A stretch of DNA of 37,119 nt from an uncultured Acidobacteriia bacterium (GTDB lineage Bacteria; Acidobacteriota; Terriglobia; Bryobacterales; Bryobacteraceae): positions 1-37,119 of the forward strand of contig CAIXXM010000156.1 in the NCBI GenBank assembly GCA_903923395.1. The letters are read 5' to 3'. The stretch's first letter is position 1. Each line of letters begins with the position of its first letter. The translations under genes and the position numbers were made by a program. Below are positions 8,065 to 14,944 of this stretch, piece after piece. The notes beneath the pieces were generated by a model. That model saw nothing but the letters and a program-made list of their open reading frames with translations. It made no database searches and was not told where the DNA came from.

Positions 8065-8901
8065 ATGGGCCTCAACAGCAAGATTGAATGGACCGATCAC
8101 ACCTTCAACCCTTGGTGGGGGTGCGTGAAAGTTTCTCCCGGCTGCGACAACTGTTACGCCGAGTCTTTCTCAAAGCGCACAGGGAACTCGGTATGGGGGA
8201 AGGATGCGCCGCGCCGATTCTTCGGTGATGCGCACTGGAACGAACCCCTCAAATGGGACAGGGACGCCGAGCGGGACGGCGTGCGTCGCCGGGTGTTTTG
8301 CGCCTCGATGGCCGACGTGATGGAAGATCGTCGCGACCTTGATGACAGCCGGACTCGGCTCTATTCTCTGATCCAGCATACGCCGCATCTCGACTGGCTA
8401 CTACTCACCAAGCGTCCGCAGAACTTCCGGCGGCTGTTACCTGCCACATGGGTCGAGAGTCCGCAGCCGAACGTCTGGCTGATGACCACGGTTGAATCAG
8501 ATGAGTACATTTGGCGCGTGAAGGAACTCTTGACTGTCCCGGCGGTGGTTCGCGGCGTTAGTTATGAGCCCGCAGTTGGTCCGCTGAACCTGGACGGCTA
8601 CCCAGTTGACTGGGTTATTGCAGGCGGCGAAAGCGGTCACAAAGCCAGACCAGCGCAAGCCGACTGGTTCCGCTCGATGCGAGATCAGTGCGCCAACCGT
8701 GGCATCTCCTTCTTCCTGAAGCAGTGGGGTGAATGGCTTCCCTCTCTCTGCGATGGTGCTGTTTTTGACGGCAAGTCACAGCAGATCAACTCTTCGGACG
8801 AACCCATCCGGATCGGCAAGAAAGCCGCTGGCGCTCTGCTTGATGGCAGAGAGCACAAAGAGTTTCCAATACCCCGCACGGTGACTGCAATTACCGCGTA
8901 G
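8065..8901 (+). CDS. DUF5131 / phage Gp37-Gp68 family protein
   Basis: 278 aa, a family common in phages and mobile elements and without a proven function. The N-terminus contains SKIEWTDHTFNPWWGC and then three cysteines, C20, C27 and C30 (C-x6-C-x2-C), a spacing that suggests a metal or Fe-S site. Other conserved blocks are FCASMADVMED, LDWLLLTKRPQN, VWLMTTVES, VIAGGESGHKARP and FFLKQWGEW. The alternation of such motifs suggests a TIM-barrel-like fold related to radical-SAM enzymes, which is inference. GGAGG lies 8 nt before the ATG. It is the first prophage gene and probably starts the left-arm operon. Confidence 0.85.
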   Translation: MGLNSKIEWTDHTFNPWWGCVKVSPGCDNCYAESFSKRTGNSVWGKDAPRRFFGDAHWNEPLKWDRDAERDGVRRRVFCASMADVMEDRRDLDDSRTRLYSLIQHTPHLDWLLLTKRPQNFRRLLPATWVESPQPNVWLMTTVESDEYIWRVKELLTVPAVVRGVSYEPAVGPLNLDGYPVDWVIAGGESGHKARPAQADWFRSMRDQCANRGISFFLKQWGEWLPSLCDGAVFDGKSQQINSSDEPIRIGKKAAGALLDGREHKEFPIPRTVTAITA

Positions 8902-8954
8902 GGGCAACAACCAAACCCGGCACTTGCAGGGCCGACGTGCGCCTGCGGTGCGCC

Positions 8955-8970
8955 CGGATTGTCGAATCCG
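8955..8970 (+). promoter_or_regulatory. leader hairpin before the dnaN operon
   Basis: CGGATT-GTCG-AATCCG forms a perfect 6-bp stem with a four-base loop. It lies in the 140-bp gap between the DUF5131 gene and dnaN, about 20 nt upstream of a strong AAGGAGAG ribosome binding site. There is no T-run, so it is not a classical terminator; it may be an mRNA-stability or regulatory element. The same gap carries GTGCGC twice, 5 nt apart. Confidence 0.35.
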
Positions 8971-9002
8971 CCAACAGTGACAAACCGAAGGAGAGAAACA
9001 GA

Positions 9003-9041
9003 ATGCAACAAGACACCATCGACGAAGGCAAGGAGGAATAG
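9003..9041 (+). CDS. 12-codon leader ORF upstream of dnaN
   Basis: ATG at 9003 is preceded at ideal distance by AAGGAGAG and encodes MQQDTIDEGKEE; its TAG stop directly abuts the dnaN ATG (9042). The GGAGG inside its last codons doubles as the dnaN ribosome binding site. The layout suggests translational coupling, with ribosomes finishing the leader and re-initiating on dnaN. The peptide itself need have no function. Confidence 0.45.
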   Translation: MQQDTIDEGKEE

Positions 9042-10211
9042 ATGGCGACAGCGACCAAAGACACCATTCCCGCCCACGGCGTCGATTTCCGCGCCGTGAC
9101 GCAGAGCGCGCCGCATTTCTCTGTTGACCGAGACGCGCTCGTTCGTGAACTCAGCCTCGCCATTGGAGCGGTTGAGCGCCGGACGACGATCCCGATTCTC
9201 GGCAACGTGAAACTGGAGGCCAGCGATTTCGGGCACCTCAGTATCACGGCGACCGACCTCGAAATCTGTCTGTATTGCCGGTGTGATGCCGAGGTGAAGA
9301 AACCGGGGGCGGCAACGCTCCCGGCAAAGCGCCTGCTCGATTACGTGCGCCTGCTTCCCGCCGGATCGCTCGACATCAAGTTCGGCGACACGCAATGGGC
9401 CTCGATCACCGCCGGGCGCTCGAAGATGCGCATCGCTGGAATGAGCGTGGAGAGCTACCCGTATGTTCCGACTTCCGGTAACGCCATCTGCTCCGTTCCG
9501 CTGAAGGCGCTCGCCCGGCTCATCGGGCGCGTGTCTTACGCGATTTCGATGCAGGAGAGCCGATTCACACTGAACGGCGCGCTCCTCGAAACCGGCGACA
9601 CAGGCCTGAAGATGGTCGCGACCGACGGGCACCGCCTGACGCTGGCCGAGATGGGCGGCTCCGGAATACCCGCCAAGAACCTGATTCCCCGCAAGGCTCT
9701 GGTTGAACTCAACCGTCTCGCGGGCGCGGTTCCGCTCGACGCGGTGGTTGAGATCGCGACCGACGACAATCACCTGTTCTTCACGGTCGGCGACCGCATA
9801 CTCGCCGCCCGGCGGCTCATCGGCAATTTCCCCGAATACGAGCGCGTTATCCCGAAGGGATTCACCGGGTGCGCCATTTTTAACCGGCTGGCTCTCCGTG
9901 ATGGACTCCAGCGGGTTCGCGGGTTCGCCGACGAACGGTCGCGCGCGATCAAGGTCGCCATCGGCAACGGTCAGGTGTCGGCATCAGCTCAGGCGCTCGA
10001 AACCGGCGAGGCCGAGGATGTCGTCTCAGCCGAAACCTCGGGCGAGGTGACCATCGGCTTCAACGCGGAATATCTGATCGACTTCCTTGGATCGACGGAA
10101 GCCGAAAAGGTGGCGTTATCGTTCGCCGATGAGAAGTCGGCTATGCAATTGAGTCCGGTCGGTGACGGCGACAGCCGGTACGTTTGCGTCGTCATGCCTT
10201 TGAGGATATGA
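9042..10211 (+). CDS. dnaN: phage DNA polymerase III beta sliding clamp
   Basis: A 389-residue clamp of full bacterial length, which would form the dimeric ring that tethers a replicative polymerase. Three clamp domains can be followed: FSVDRDALVRELSLAIGAVE...TTIPILGNVKLEA opens domain 1, LLETGDTGLKMVATDGHRL is the strongly conserved block of domain 2, LAARRLIGNFPEYERVIP the domain 2-3 transition, and YVCVVMPLRI the C-terminal strand that forms the clamp-binding pocket. There is an N-terminal extension of about 25 residues. It is followed with ATGA overlap by a methyltransferase. Clamps are uncommon in prophages of this size; the host should have its own copy. Confidence 0.93.
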   Translation: MATATKDTIPAHGVDFRAVTQSAPHFSVDRDALVRELSLAIGAVERRTTIPILGNVKLEASDFGHLSITATDLEICLYCRCDAEVKKPGAATLPAKRLLDYVRLLPAGSLDIKFGDTQWASITAGRSKMRIAGMSVESYPYVPTSGNAICSVPLKALARLIGRVSYAISMQESRFTLNGALLETGDTGLKMVATDGHRLTLAEMGGSGIPAKNLIPRKALVELNRLAGAVPLDAVVEIATDDNHLFFTVGDRILAARRLIGNFPEYERVIPKGFTGCAIFNRLALRDGLQRVRGFADERSRAIKVAIGNGQVSASAQALETGEAEDVVSAETSGEVTIGFNAEYLIDFLGSTEAEKVALSFADEKSAMQLSPVGDGDSRYVCVVMPLRI

Positions 10212-10750
10212 AGCCGCTTTGTATCGACCTCTGCTGTGGGTCCGGCGGTTGGACTGCCGGATTCATGGCCGAGGATTACGACGTGATCGGCTTCGATATC
10301 GAGCCGCTCGCCGCGTACCCGGCTCAACTGGTTCTTCAGGACGTGCGGACTCTGATCGGGAGCCAGTTCGCGCGGGCGACGGTGATTGTAGCCTCCCCGC
10401 CATGTGAGCAGTTCTCGCGCCACGCGATGCCGTGGACGCGCAAGCGCAACCCGCCGGAGCCGGACCTGACCATCGTCGAGGCGTGCTGGCGAATCGCGCG
10501 CGAGGCTGGTGTTCCGATGATCGTCGAGAACGTCCGGGCGGCTCAGGCATGGCTCGGCACCGCACGCGCTCACGTTGGACCGTTCTATCTCTGGGGCGAT
10601 GTTCCGGCCATACTGCCGGTCGTGATCCCCGAGCGCAAGAAAGAGAGTTTCGGAAGTAAGCAACGGCTGGAGCGGGCGCGCGTGCCACTGGAACTGGCGC
10701 GGTATATCGCACGGACCTTCAGGCCGGAATCAAAGGAGAACGCGGCTTGA
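10208..10750 (+). CDS. minimal C5-cytosine DNA methyltransferase
   Basis: 180 aa. The SAM-binding motif I is DLCCGSGG (D7-G14), catalytic motif IV is SPPCEQFS with nucleophile C66, and motif VI is E107-N108-V109. A short C-terminal KQRLERARVPLELARYIAR resembles the end of small phage cytosine methylases. No distinct target recognition domain is apparent, so specificity is unknown; protection from host restriction is the usual role. The start is the ATG at 10208, which overlaps the dnaN stop (ATGA) and has a TGAGGA ribosome binding site inside dnaN. A longer frame from 10184 is open but lies within dnaN. Confidence 0.85.
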   Translation: MKPLCIDLCCGSGGWTAGFMAEDYDVIGFDIEPLAAYPAQLVLQDVRTLIGSQFARATVIVASPPCEQFSRHAMPWTRKRNPPEPDLTIVEACWRIAREAGVPMIVENVRAAQAWLGTARAHVGPFYLWGDVPAILPVVIPERKKESFGSKQRLERARVPLELARYIARTFRPESKENAA

Positions 10751-11673
10751 GAATCATCTATCCGAACCGACTGCCTGACCCGCGCGAAGATCGCCCGAGG
10801 CCCAACCCCAACCGGAACCCTATCGAGTGGGTTGTGAGCGTGGAAGACCTTCCGAAGGCAAAGAGCAAGGGCAAACAGAAGCGGCGCGCGAGTCGTGAGA
10901 GTGAAGCACAGAGGAAGGATGGCGGCATAGTGCACGTACAAGAACCCGGCTTTGCGCCGAGCGCTCATTTCGGCGAGATGCTGAAGGCGAAGAAAAACGC
11001 CTCAGCCTGGATTCAGACCTTCAGCGGTGTTGCGTTTTATCCGCTCGAACCCCGGATCGAAGATATCCGAATCGAGGACATCGCCCACGGGCTGGCTGGA
11101 GACAATCGCTTCGGGTGCCAGATGCGCCAGCGCTACAACACCGCGCAACATTCGGTGATGGTCTCAATACTCTGCCCAGAGCATGCACTTCATGCGCTCT
11201 TGCACGACGCCAGCGAAGCCTACCTACGGGATATTCCGAGGCCGATCAAGCATACTCCAGTCATGGCGGGATATCGGGAAGCGGAACATCGATTGCAGTC
11301 AATGATCTACGAGCGCTTCGGGCTTTCGTCGGTCGAACCGCCGGAGGTGAAGAAGGCCGACAACTGGATGTTGGGGATCGAGGCCCGCGACCTGATGCAG
11401 CCCCTTGTCCGTCCCGAAGAGTGGGAATGGGCTATCGGTCCGATCCGAGACAACCCGGTGCACATTGGCCGCTGCTGGTCACCGGAAGAGGCAGAGGTCC
11501 GGTTCTTGGAGCGCTTCGACGAATTGACGATCCTTCCACCTGCGAGCGTAATGTCTGGACCGATCTCGGTAAGCAATGCGTCCTCGGTCCTCGGACGTCG
11601 TGCGGCAGATGCGCGGCGGATCGCTCGGCAGTCGCTTCACCAAGCGGGCGGTCTGTTTGAGGAGGTAGCATGA
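10747..11673 (+). CDS. HD-domain phosphohydrolase (nucleotidase-like)
   Basis: 308 aa. After a basic, proline-rich N-terminus of about 60 residues comes an HD domain: YNTAQHSVMVS (H135), ALLHDASEAYLRDIPRPIK (H153-D154) and later AEHRLQSMIYERFGL with KKADNWMLGIEARDL. This pattern is that of small YfbR-like 5'-nucleotidases found in phages, which hydrolyse nucleoside monophosphates and would tune the dNTP pool during replication. The start is a TTG at 10747 that overlaps the methyltransferase stop, with AAAGGAG 7-8 nt upstream. A start further in, removing the basic tail, is possible. Confidence 0.82.
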   Translation: MRIIYPNRLPDPREDRPRPNPNRNPIEWVVSVEDLPKAKSKGKQKRRASRESEAQRKDGGIVHVQEPGFAPSAHFGEMLKAKKNASAWIQTFSGVAFYPLEPRIEDIRIEDIAHGLAGDNRFGCQMRQRYNTAQHSVMVSILCPEHALHALLHDASEAYLRDIPRPIKHTPVMAGYREAEHRLQSMIYERFGLSSVEPPEVKKADNWMLGIEARDLMQPLVRPEEWEWAIGPIRDNPVHIGRCWSPEEAEVRFLERFDELTILPPASVMSGPISVSNASSVLGRRAADARRIARQSLHQAGGLFEEVA

Positions 11674-11906
11674 GCGCGGAGGAACGCCAGCTGCTACTCA
11701 AGGACGCCGAGACCTGGCTTCCGGAGGACCTGCGGCAGGCGGTGAACTCCCTGTCGCCCCAGCAACGAGAAGCCGTGTTGCTGCTCCACGTCCTTGGGTA
11801 CAGCGAAGAAGAGGCGGCGGAACTACTGGGAATTCCTATAAAAATCCACATCTGGAGAGGAATTGCCCGATTAAGATTAGCCTTAGATGAGCCTCATTTG
11901 CAATAA
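11670..11906 (+). CDS. stand-alone sigma-70 region 4 protein
   Basis: 78 aa. Residues about 25-72 match sigma-70 region 4: SLSPQQREAVLLLHVLGYSEEEAAELLGIP, then a recognition-helix-like IKIHIWRGIARLRLAL, compared with LP..QREVLLL...G.SY.EIA..LGIP..TVKSRL.RAR..L in family members. Region 2 is absent. ATG 11670 overlaps the HD gene stop (ATGA) and GAGGAGG is upstream. The last 25 codons are clearly more AT-rich than the operon so far. The next gene supplies a region 2-like domain, so the two may work as a two-part sigma factor. Alternatively it is an anti-sigma-like or DNA-binding remnant. Confidence 0.72.
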   Translation: MSAEERQLLLKDAETWLPEDLRQAVNSLSPQQREAVLLLHVLGYSEEEAAELLGIPIKIHIWRGIARLRLALDEPHLQ

Positions 11907-11970
11907 ATCTTCAAAACAATGTAGGGTAAAAATGTTTCTCGTGGTCCATTAATATATAGGAGCACTGAGA

Positions 11971-12591
11971 TTGACGAACGGCACGGTTTCCCGCGATGCG
12001 CTCATTGAGCGTCACACAAATGTGGCCGAGATAGTTGCCTGCCGTTTCTTGGCATCTCACTCCGACGTAGACGGCGACGAAGTTCGGCAAGATGCTTATC
12101 TGGCCATGATTCGCGCCGTCGATGATTTTACGGATTCGGAATCCAAGCCAATAGGCATATTCATTTATCAGCGCGTGAATGATGCTCTTTTGATTGGTTA
12201 TCGCAAGTTAGTGCGCCGTGCGCGAATCGCTCCGATGGAATCCTTAGGTGTCATCGGCCTCTCTGACGGCGAGCCTCTGCATTCCATCCGCGATCTCCGC
12301 GCAGCGTCCAGCCTCAACCCGCGAGCCGACTGCAATAACGGAATGCGCGAAGGCCTCGGGCAGGTCCGCAGTGCGTCGCACGTGCAGAACTCACCCGGTA
12401 AAGTGTTCCGTTCAAGTGCTTTACCTTCATCTCGGGATTACTACCCAGTCAAGAACGGCAGTGCGTCTGACAAGCGCTTCTATGATCACCAAGCGGCGAA
12501 ATCGCGTGAGCGCGTGGCGGATATCACTCAGCGCTTCGAAGCCATGCGGGTCCGACGAAACGCGCGAGCCGCTGAGAATACAGCAGCTTAA
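11971..12591 (+). CDS. sigma-70 region 2-like protein with unknown C-terminal extension
   Basis: 206 aa. Residues about 8-75 read like sigma region 2: LIERHTNVAEIVACRFLA, VDGDEVRQDAYLAMIRAVDDF, IGIFIYQRVNDALLIGYRKL, corresponding to the core-RNA-polymerase-binding and -10 recognition helices. The remaining 130 residues are polar, rich in Arg/Ser/Asn and show no region 3 or 4. The start is TTG at 11971, with AGGAG at 11958-11962. The 64-bp gap to the region 4 gene is AT-rich (TTAATATATAGG at 11949-11960) and could hold a promoter. Read together with the preceding gene, this suggests a split sigma factor. Confidence 0.62.
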   Translation: MTNGTVSRDALIERHTNVAEIVACRFLASHSDVDGDEVRQDAYLAMIRAVDDFTDSESKPIGIFIYQRVNDALLIGYRKLVRRARIAPMESLGVIGLSDGEPLHSIRDLRAASSLNPRADCNNGMREGLGQVRSASHVQNSPGKVFRSSALPSSRDYYPVKNGSASDKRFYDHQAAKSRERVADITQRFEAMRVRRNARAAENTAA

Positions 12592-12676
12592 CAAGATTCG
12601 GCTTGAGGCTGGCCAATTGAATGGCCGCAACCCTCTGCCGCGCCTAACTCGCGAGATGGCGTGACGCGATACGTTC

Positions 12677-12698
12677 CCCGGTGAGAGCGGAAACCGGG
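12677..12698 (+). promoter_or_regulatory. hairpin 16 nt upstream of terS
   Basis: CCCGGT and ACCGGG form a 6-bp stem around a 10-nt loop, GAGAGCGGAA. There is no T-run behind it. It lies in the 123-bp gap between the region 2 gene and the terminase genes, where late transcription might begin. The role is unknown. Confidence 0.3.
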
Positions 12699-12714
12699 AC
12701 AAACTCATCCTCTT

Positions 12715-13095
12715 ATGCCTGCCGGACGACCTACCTCTCTTACCCCGGCTGTTCATCGCGCGATTGTCGAGGCGCTGAAGGCGGGCAACTACATTGACAC
12801 CGCCTGCAAGATTGCTGGTGTCCGGCGATCCACCTTCTACAACTGGTACGAGCGCGGTAAGGCTGGAGAGCAGCCGTTTGTTGAATTTTTGGACGCCTGT
12901 GAAAAGGCGATAGCAGAGGCTGAATCGGGTGCGGTGAAGAGTATCCAGGGTGCTGGCAAACGGAATTGGCAGGCTCTGGCTTGGTGGCTGGAGAGACGAC
13001 ACAGGGCACGATGGGCGAAGAACTCGGACCTTGGAGCAGCGACCTCGACCAGTGGACCCAGCAGTACGAAGCTGAGCAGCGAGCCGGAGAAGTAG
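12715..13095 (+). CDS. terS: terminase small subunit
   Basis: 126 aa. The N-terminal helix-turn-helix is typical of small terminase subunits: MPAGRPTSLTPAVHRAIVEA, then YIDTACKIAGVRRSTFYNWYERGK; after it FVEFLDACEKAIAEAE and a WQALAWWLERR oligomerisation stretch. The protein recognises the packaging site and recruits the large subunit. The C-terminus is a flexible Ser/Thr tail. terL begins inside its 3' end in another frame. Confidence 0.85.
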   Translation: MPAGRPTSLTPAVHRAIVEALKAGNYIDTACKIAGVRRSTFYNWYERGKAGEQPFVEFLDACEKAIAEAESGAVKSIQGAGKRNWQALAWWLERRHRARWAKNSDLGAATSTSGPSSTKLSSEPEK

Positions 13096-14423
13096 CAACC
13101 GGCGAGCCTTGGCGTCGGTGCTATTCCCCGTTTCCTTCTCAGCGACTCTTCCATGAAGCGCCCGAACGCTTCAAGGGCTTTAGCGGTCCGGTCGGTTCCG
13201 GGAAGTCACGGGCGCTGGCAGGCGAAGTGATTCGGCTGGCCTACGGTAATCCGGGTTTACCTGGCGTTCTGGCGGCTCCGACGTATCGGATGCTGGAGGA
13301 TGTTACCCGGCAGGCCGTCATGGAGGCGCTGGAAGAAGGCAATATCCCGCACGTTCCACGCAAGTGGGACATATTGCTGACGGAGCCACAGTCTGTTATC
13401 CGGCTCCGATCGATGGATAAGCCCACTCGACTGGTGGGGTCGAATCTGGCATGGTTCGCAGTAGACGAGCTAACGTACTGCAAAGAGGACGCCTGGAAGC
13501 GCCTCGAAGCTCGACTTCGGCACCCAAAAGCGCAGGCCCTCGAAGGCTGCGCAGTCTGGACGCCAAAGGGATTCGATTGGGTTCACGGGCGGTTCCTCAG
13601 TGATTCCCGGGTGGATGGATATTCCGCGATCATCGCGGCACCTGGCGAGAACACGGCGCTGCCGCCCGATTTCTATGACCGGCTGAAAGCCAGTTACGAC
13701 GACAAGTTCTATCAACAGGAAGTGTTGGGGAAGTATCTCAGCATCTTCGCCGGTCAAGCCTATTATGCTTTTGATCGCGCTTATAATCTTCGGGCTGCAC
13801 AGTTTGATCCACGGCACCCAATCTGCTGGGCGATGGACTTCAACGTCAATCCGATGGCCTCGGTGTTGTGCCAGATCATCGGTGGCTCTGTCTATGTGCT
13901 GGAAGAGATAGTACTTCCCAACTCGAACACTCCGGAATCATGCCGGGTGTTTCGTGAGCGAGTACAGCGGTATCTGGATATCCTCCAGGGCGATCACTAC
14001 GGAGTTGTGCCTCTGCAGCTGAAGGTTTACGGGGACGCCGCGGGCAATCAGCGCAAGACGTCTGCCGACCGCACTGACTGGAAGATCGTCCAAGACTTCC
14101 TGAGCAAGGAGCCGGCATTACAGCCAATGTTCTTGGGCGGTATATCGAACCCGACCGTTAAGGGACGGGTGAATGCGATGAACGCGCTGCTCTGCAATGC
14201 GGGCGGCGAGCGGCGGTTGGTCGTTGATCCTTCGTGCCGCGAACTTACGGCCGATCTGGAGCAGGTGGCCTGGAAGACGGACACCGCGGGCAATTCGATA
14301 TCGGAACTCGATAAGAGCAACCCGAAGCGCACGCACGTAAGTGACGCGCTGGGATATCTCGTTGAGAAGGAATTTGGGCTGCGGGCAACCAGTGGGCCGC
14401 GATCAGAGTACCTGGGAGTTTAG
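13011..14423 (+). CDS. terL: terminase large subunit
   Basis: The packaging motor, 470 aa from the ATG at 13011; a TTG at 12966 would add 15 residues. The ATPase domain has a Walker A GPVGSGKS (59-66) and Walker B WFAVDE (148-153, catalytic E153). The C-terminal RNase H-like nuclease shows AMDFNVNP (D276), VYGDAAGNQR and THVSDALGYLVE, giving three acidic metal ligands. It cuts concatemers and pumps DNA into the prohead. It overlaps terS by 85 bp, and its stop abuts the next ATG. Confidence 0.95.
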   Translation: MGEELGPWSSDLDQWTQQYEAEQRAGEVATGEPWRRCYSPFPSQRLFHEAPERFKGFSGPVGSGKSRALAGEVIRLAYGNPGLPGVLAAPTYRMLEDVTRQAVMEALEEGNIPHVPRKWDILLTEPQSVIRLRSMDKPTRLVGSNLAWFAVDELTYCKEDAWKRLEARLRHPKAQALEGCAVWTPKGFDWVHGRFLSDSRVDGYSAIIAAPGENTALPPDFYDRLKASYDDKFYQQEVLGKYLSIFAGQAYYAFDRAYNLRAAQFDPRHPICWAMDFNVNPMASVLCQIIGGSVYVLEEIVLPNSNTPESCRVFRERVQRYLDILQGDHYGVVPLQLKVYGDAAGNQRKTSADRTDWKIVQDFLSKEPALQPMFLGGISNPTVKGRVNAMNALLCNAGGERRLVVDPSCRELTADLEQVAWKTDTAGNSISELDKSNPKRTHVSDALGYLVEKEFGLRATSGPRSEYLGV

Positions 14424-14681
14424 ATGATACAGATCAACGGGATAGATTACCTACACGTCAGCCAAGCGGCCAAACAGTTCGGTCCTGCAATCGTAAGTCG
14501 GCATACTCTCGGGCAGGGCCGTGTAATCGTCAAGGGCCAGCAATACATCCGGCGGGGCGCCTTGGAGTCCCCGTTAGTTGTCCCGTTCCGGTCGGAAGAA
14601 TTCCATACTCGCATGCTGTTCAAGGAGATGCGTCCCCGCTCGGTCCAAGTGAGGCGTCGCAGGTCGGAGGTTGTCCAGTGA
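14424..14681 (+). CDS. hypothetical protein, 85 aa
   Basis: Not recognised. The N-terminal half (YLHVSQAAKQFGPAIVSRHTL...VIVKGQQYIRRGAL) recalls a small helix-turn-helix or winged-helix domain; the C-terminal end is very basic (RRRRSE). It could bind DNA near the packaging machinery. The ATG starts immediately after the terL stop, and its own stop overlaps the next start (GTGA). Confidence 0.6.
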   Translation: MIQINGIDYLHVSQAAKQFGPAIVSRHTLGQGRVIVKGQQYIRRGALESPLVVPFRSEEFHTRMLFKEMRPRSVQVRRRRSEVVQ

Positions 14682-14944
14682 ACTGGGGTGCCGTTGCGGC
14701 TGTAACTGCCGTGGTCTGTGCACTCGGCACCTTGATTTCCTCTTGGTCGGCGCTGGCGGTAAAAGCGTCCATGGATAGGATGCGGGCCGACATGGCCGAA
14801 GCGCGCGCGAAAGACCGCGATGAGCTTCGGGAATGGATAAACGGCTCTTTCATGAGAGCGGCGGTTGCGGAATCGGAATTACGGGCGATTGTTATTCGCA
14901 TCGATCACATTGAGCGGAACTTAGACCGTCGAGCGGTAAATTAA
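14678..14944 (+). CDS. small single-span membrane protein with coiled coil
   Basis: 88 aa from a GTG at 14678 with GGAGG upstream. One N-terminal hydrophobic helix (VAAVTAVVCALGTLISSWSA) is followed by a charged, heptad-like region, DRMRADMAEARAKDRDEL and onward. The topology resembles small phage membrane proteins such as holin or spanin-like components, but no endolysin is nearby, so a lysis role is not supported. Overlap on both sides (GTGA, TAATG) shows it is part of the packaging operon. Confidence 0.62.
   Translation: MNWGAVAAVTAVVCALGTLISSWSALAVKASMDRMRADMAEARAKDRDELREWINGSFMRAAVAESELRAIVIRIDHIERNLDRRAVN

Noticed and set aside
12506-12664. 52-codon GTG frame overlapping the end of the region 2 gene and ending in QQLNKIRLEAGQLNGRNPLP
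   Set aside because: The C-terminal half looks protein-like, but there is no convincing start or ribosome binding site; left out pending homologues.
14678-14944. Holin call for the small membrane protein
   Set aside because: Topology is compatible, but no endolysin or spanin is found anywhere near; recorded only as a membrane protein.
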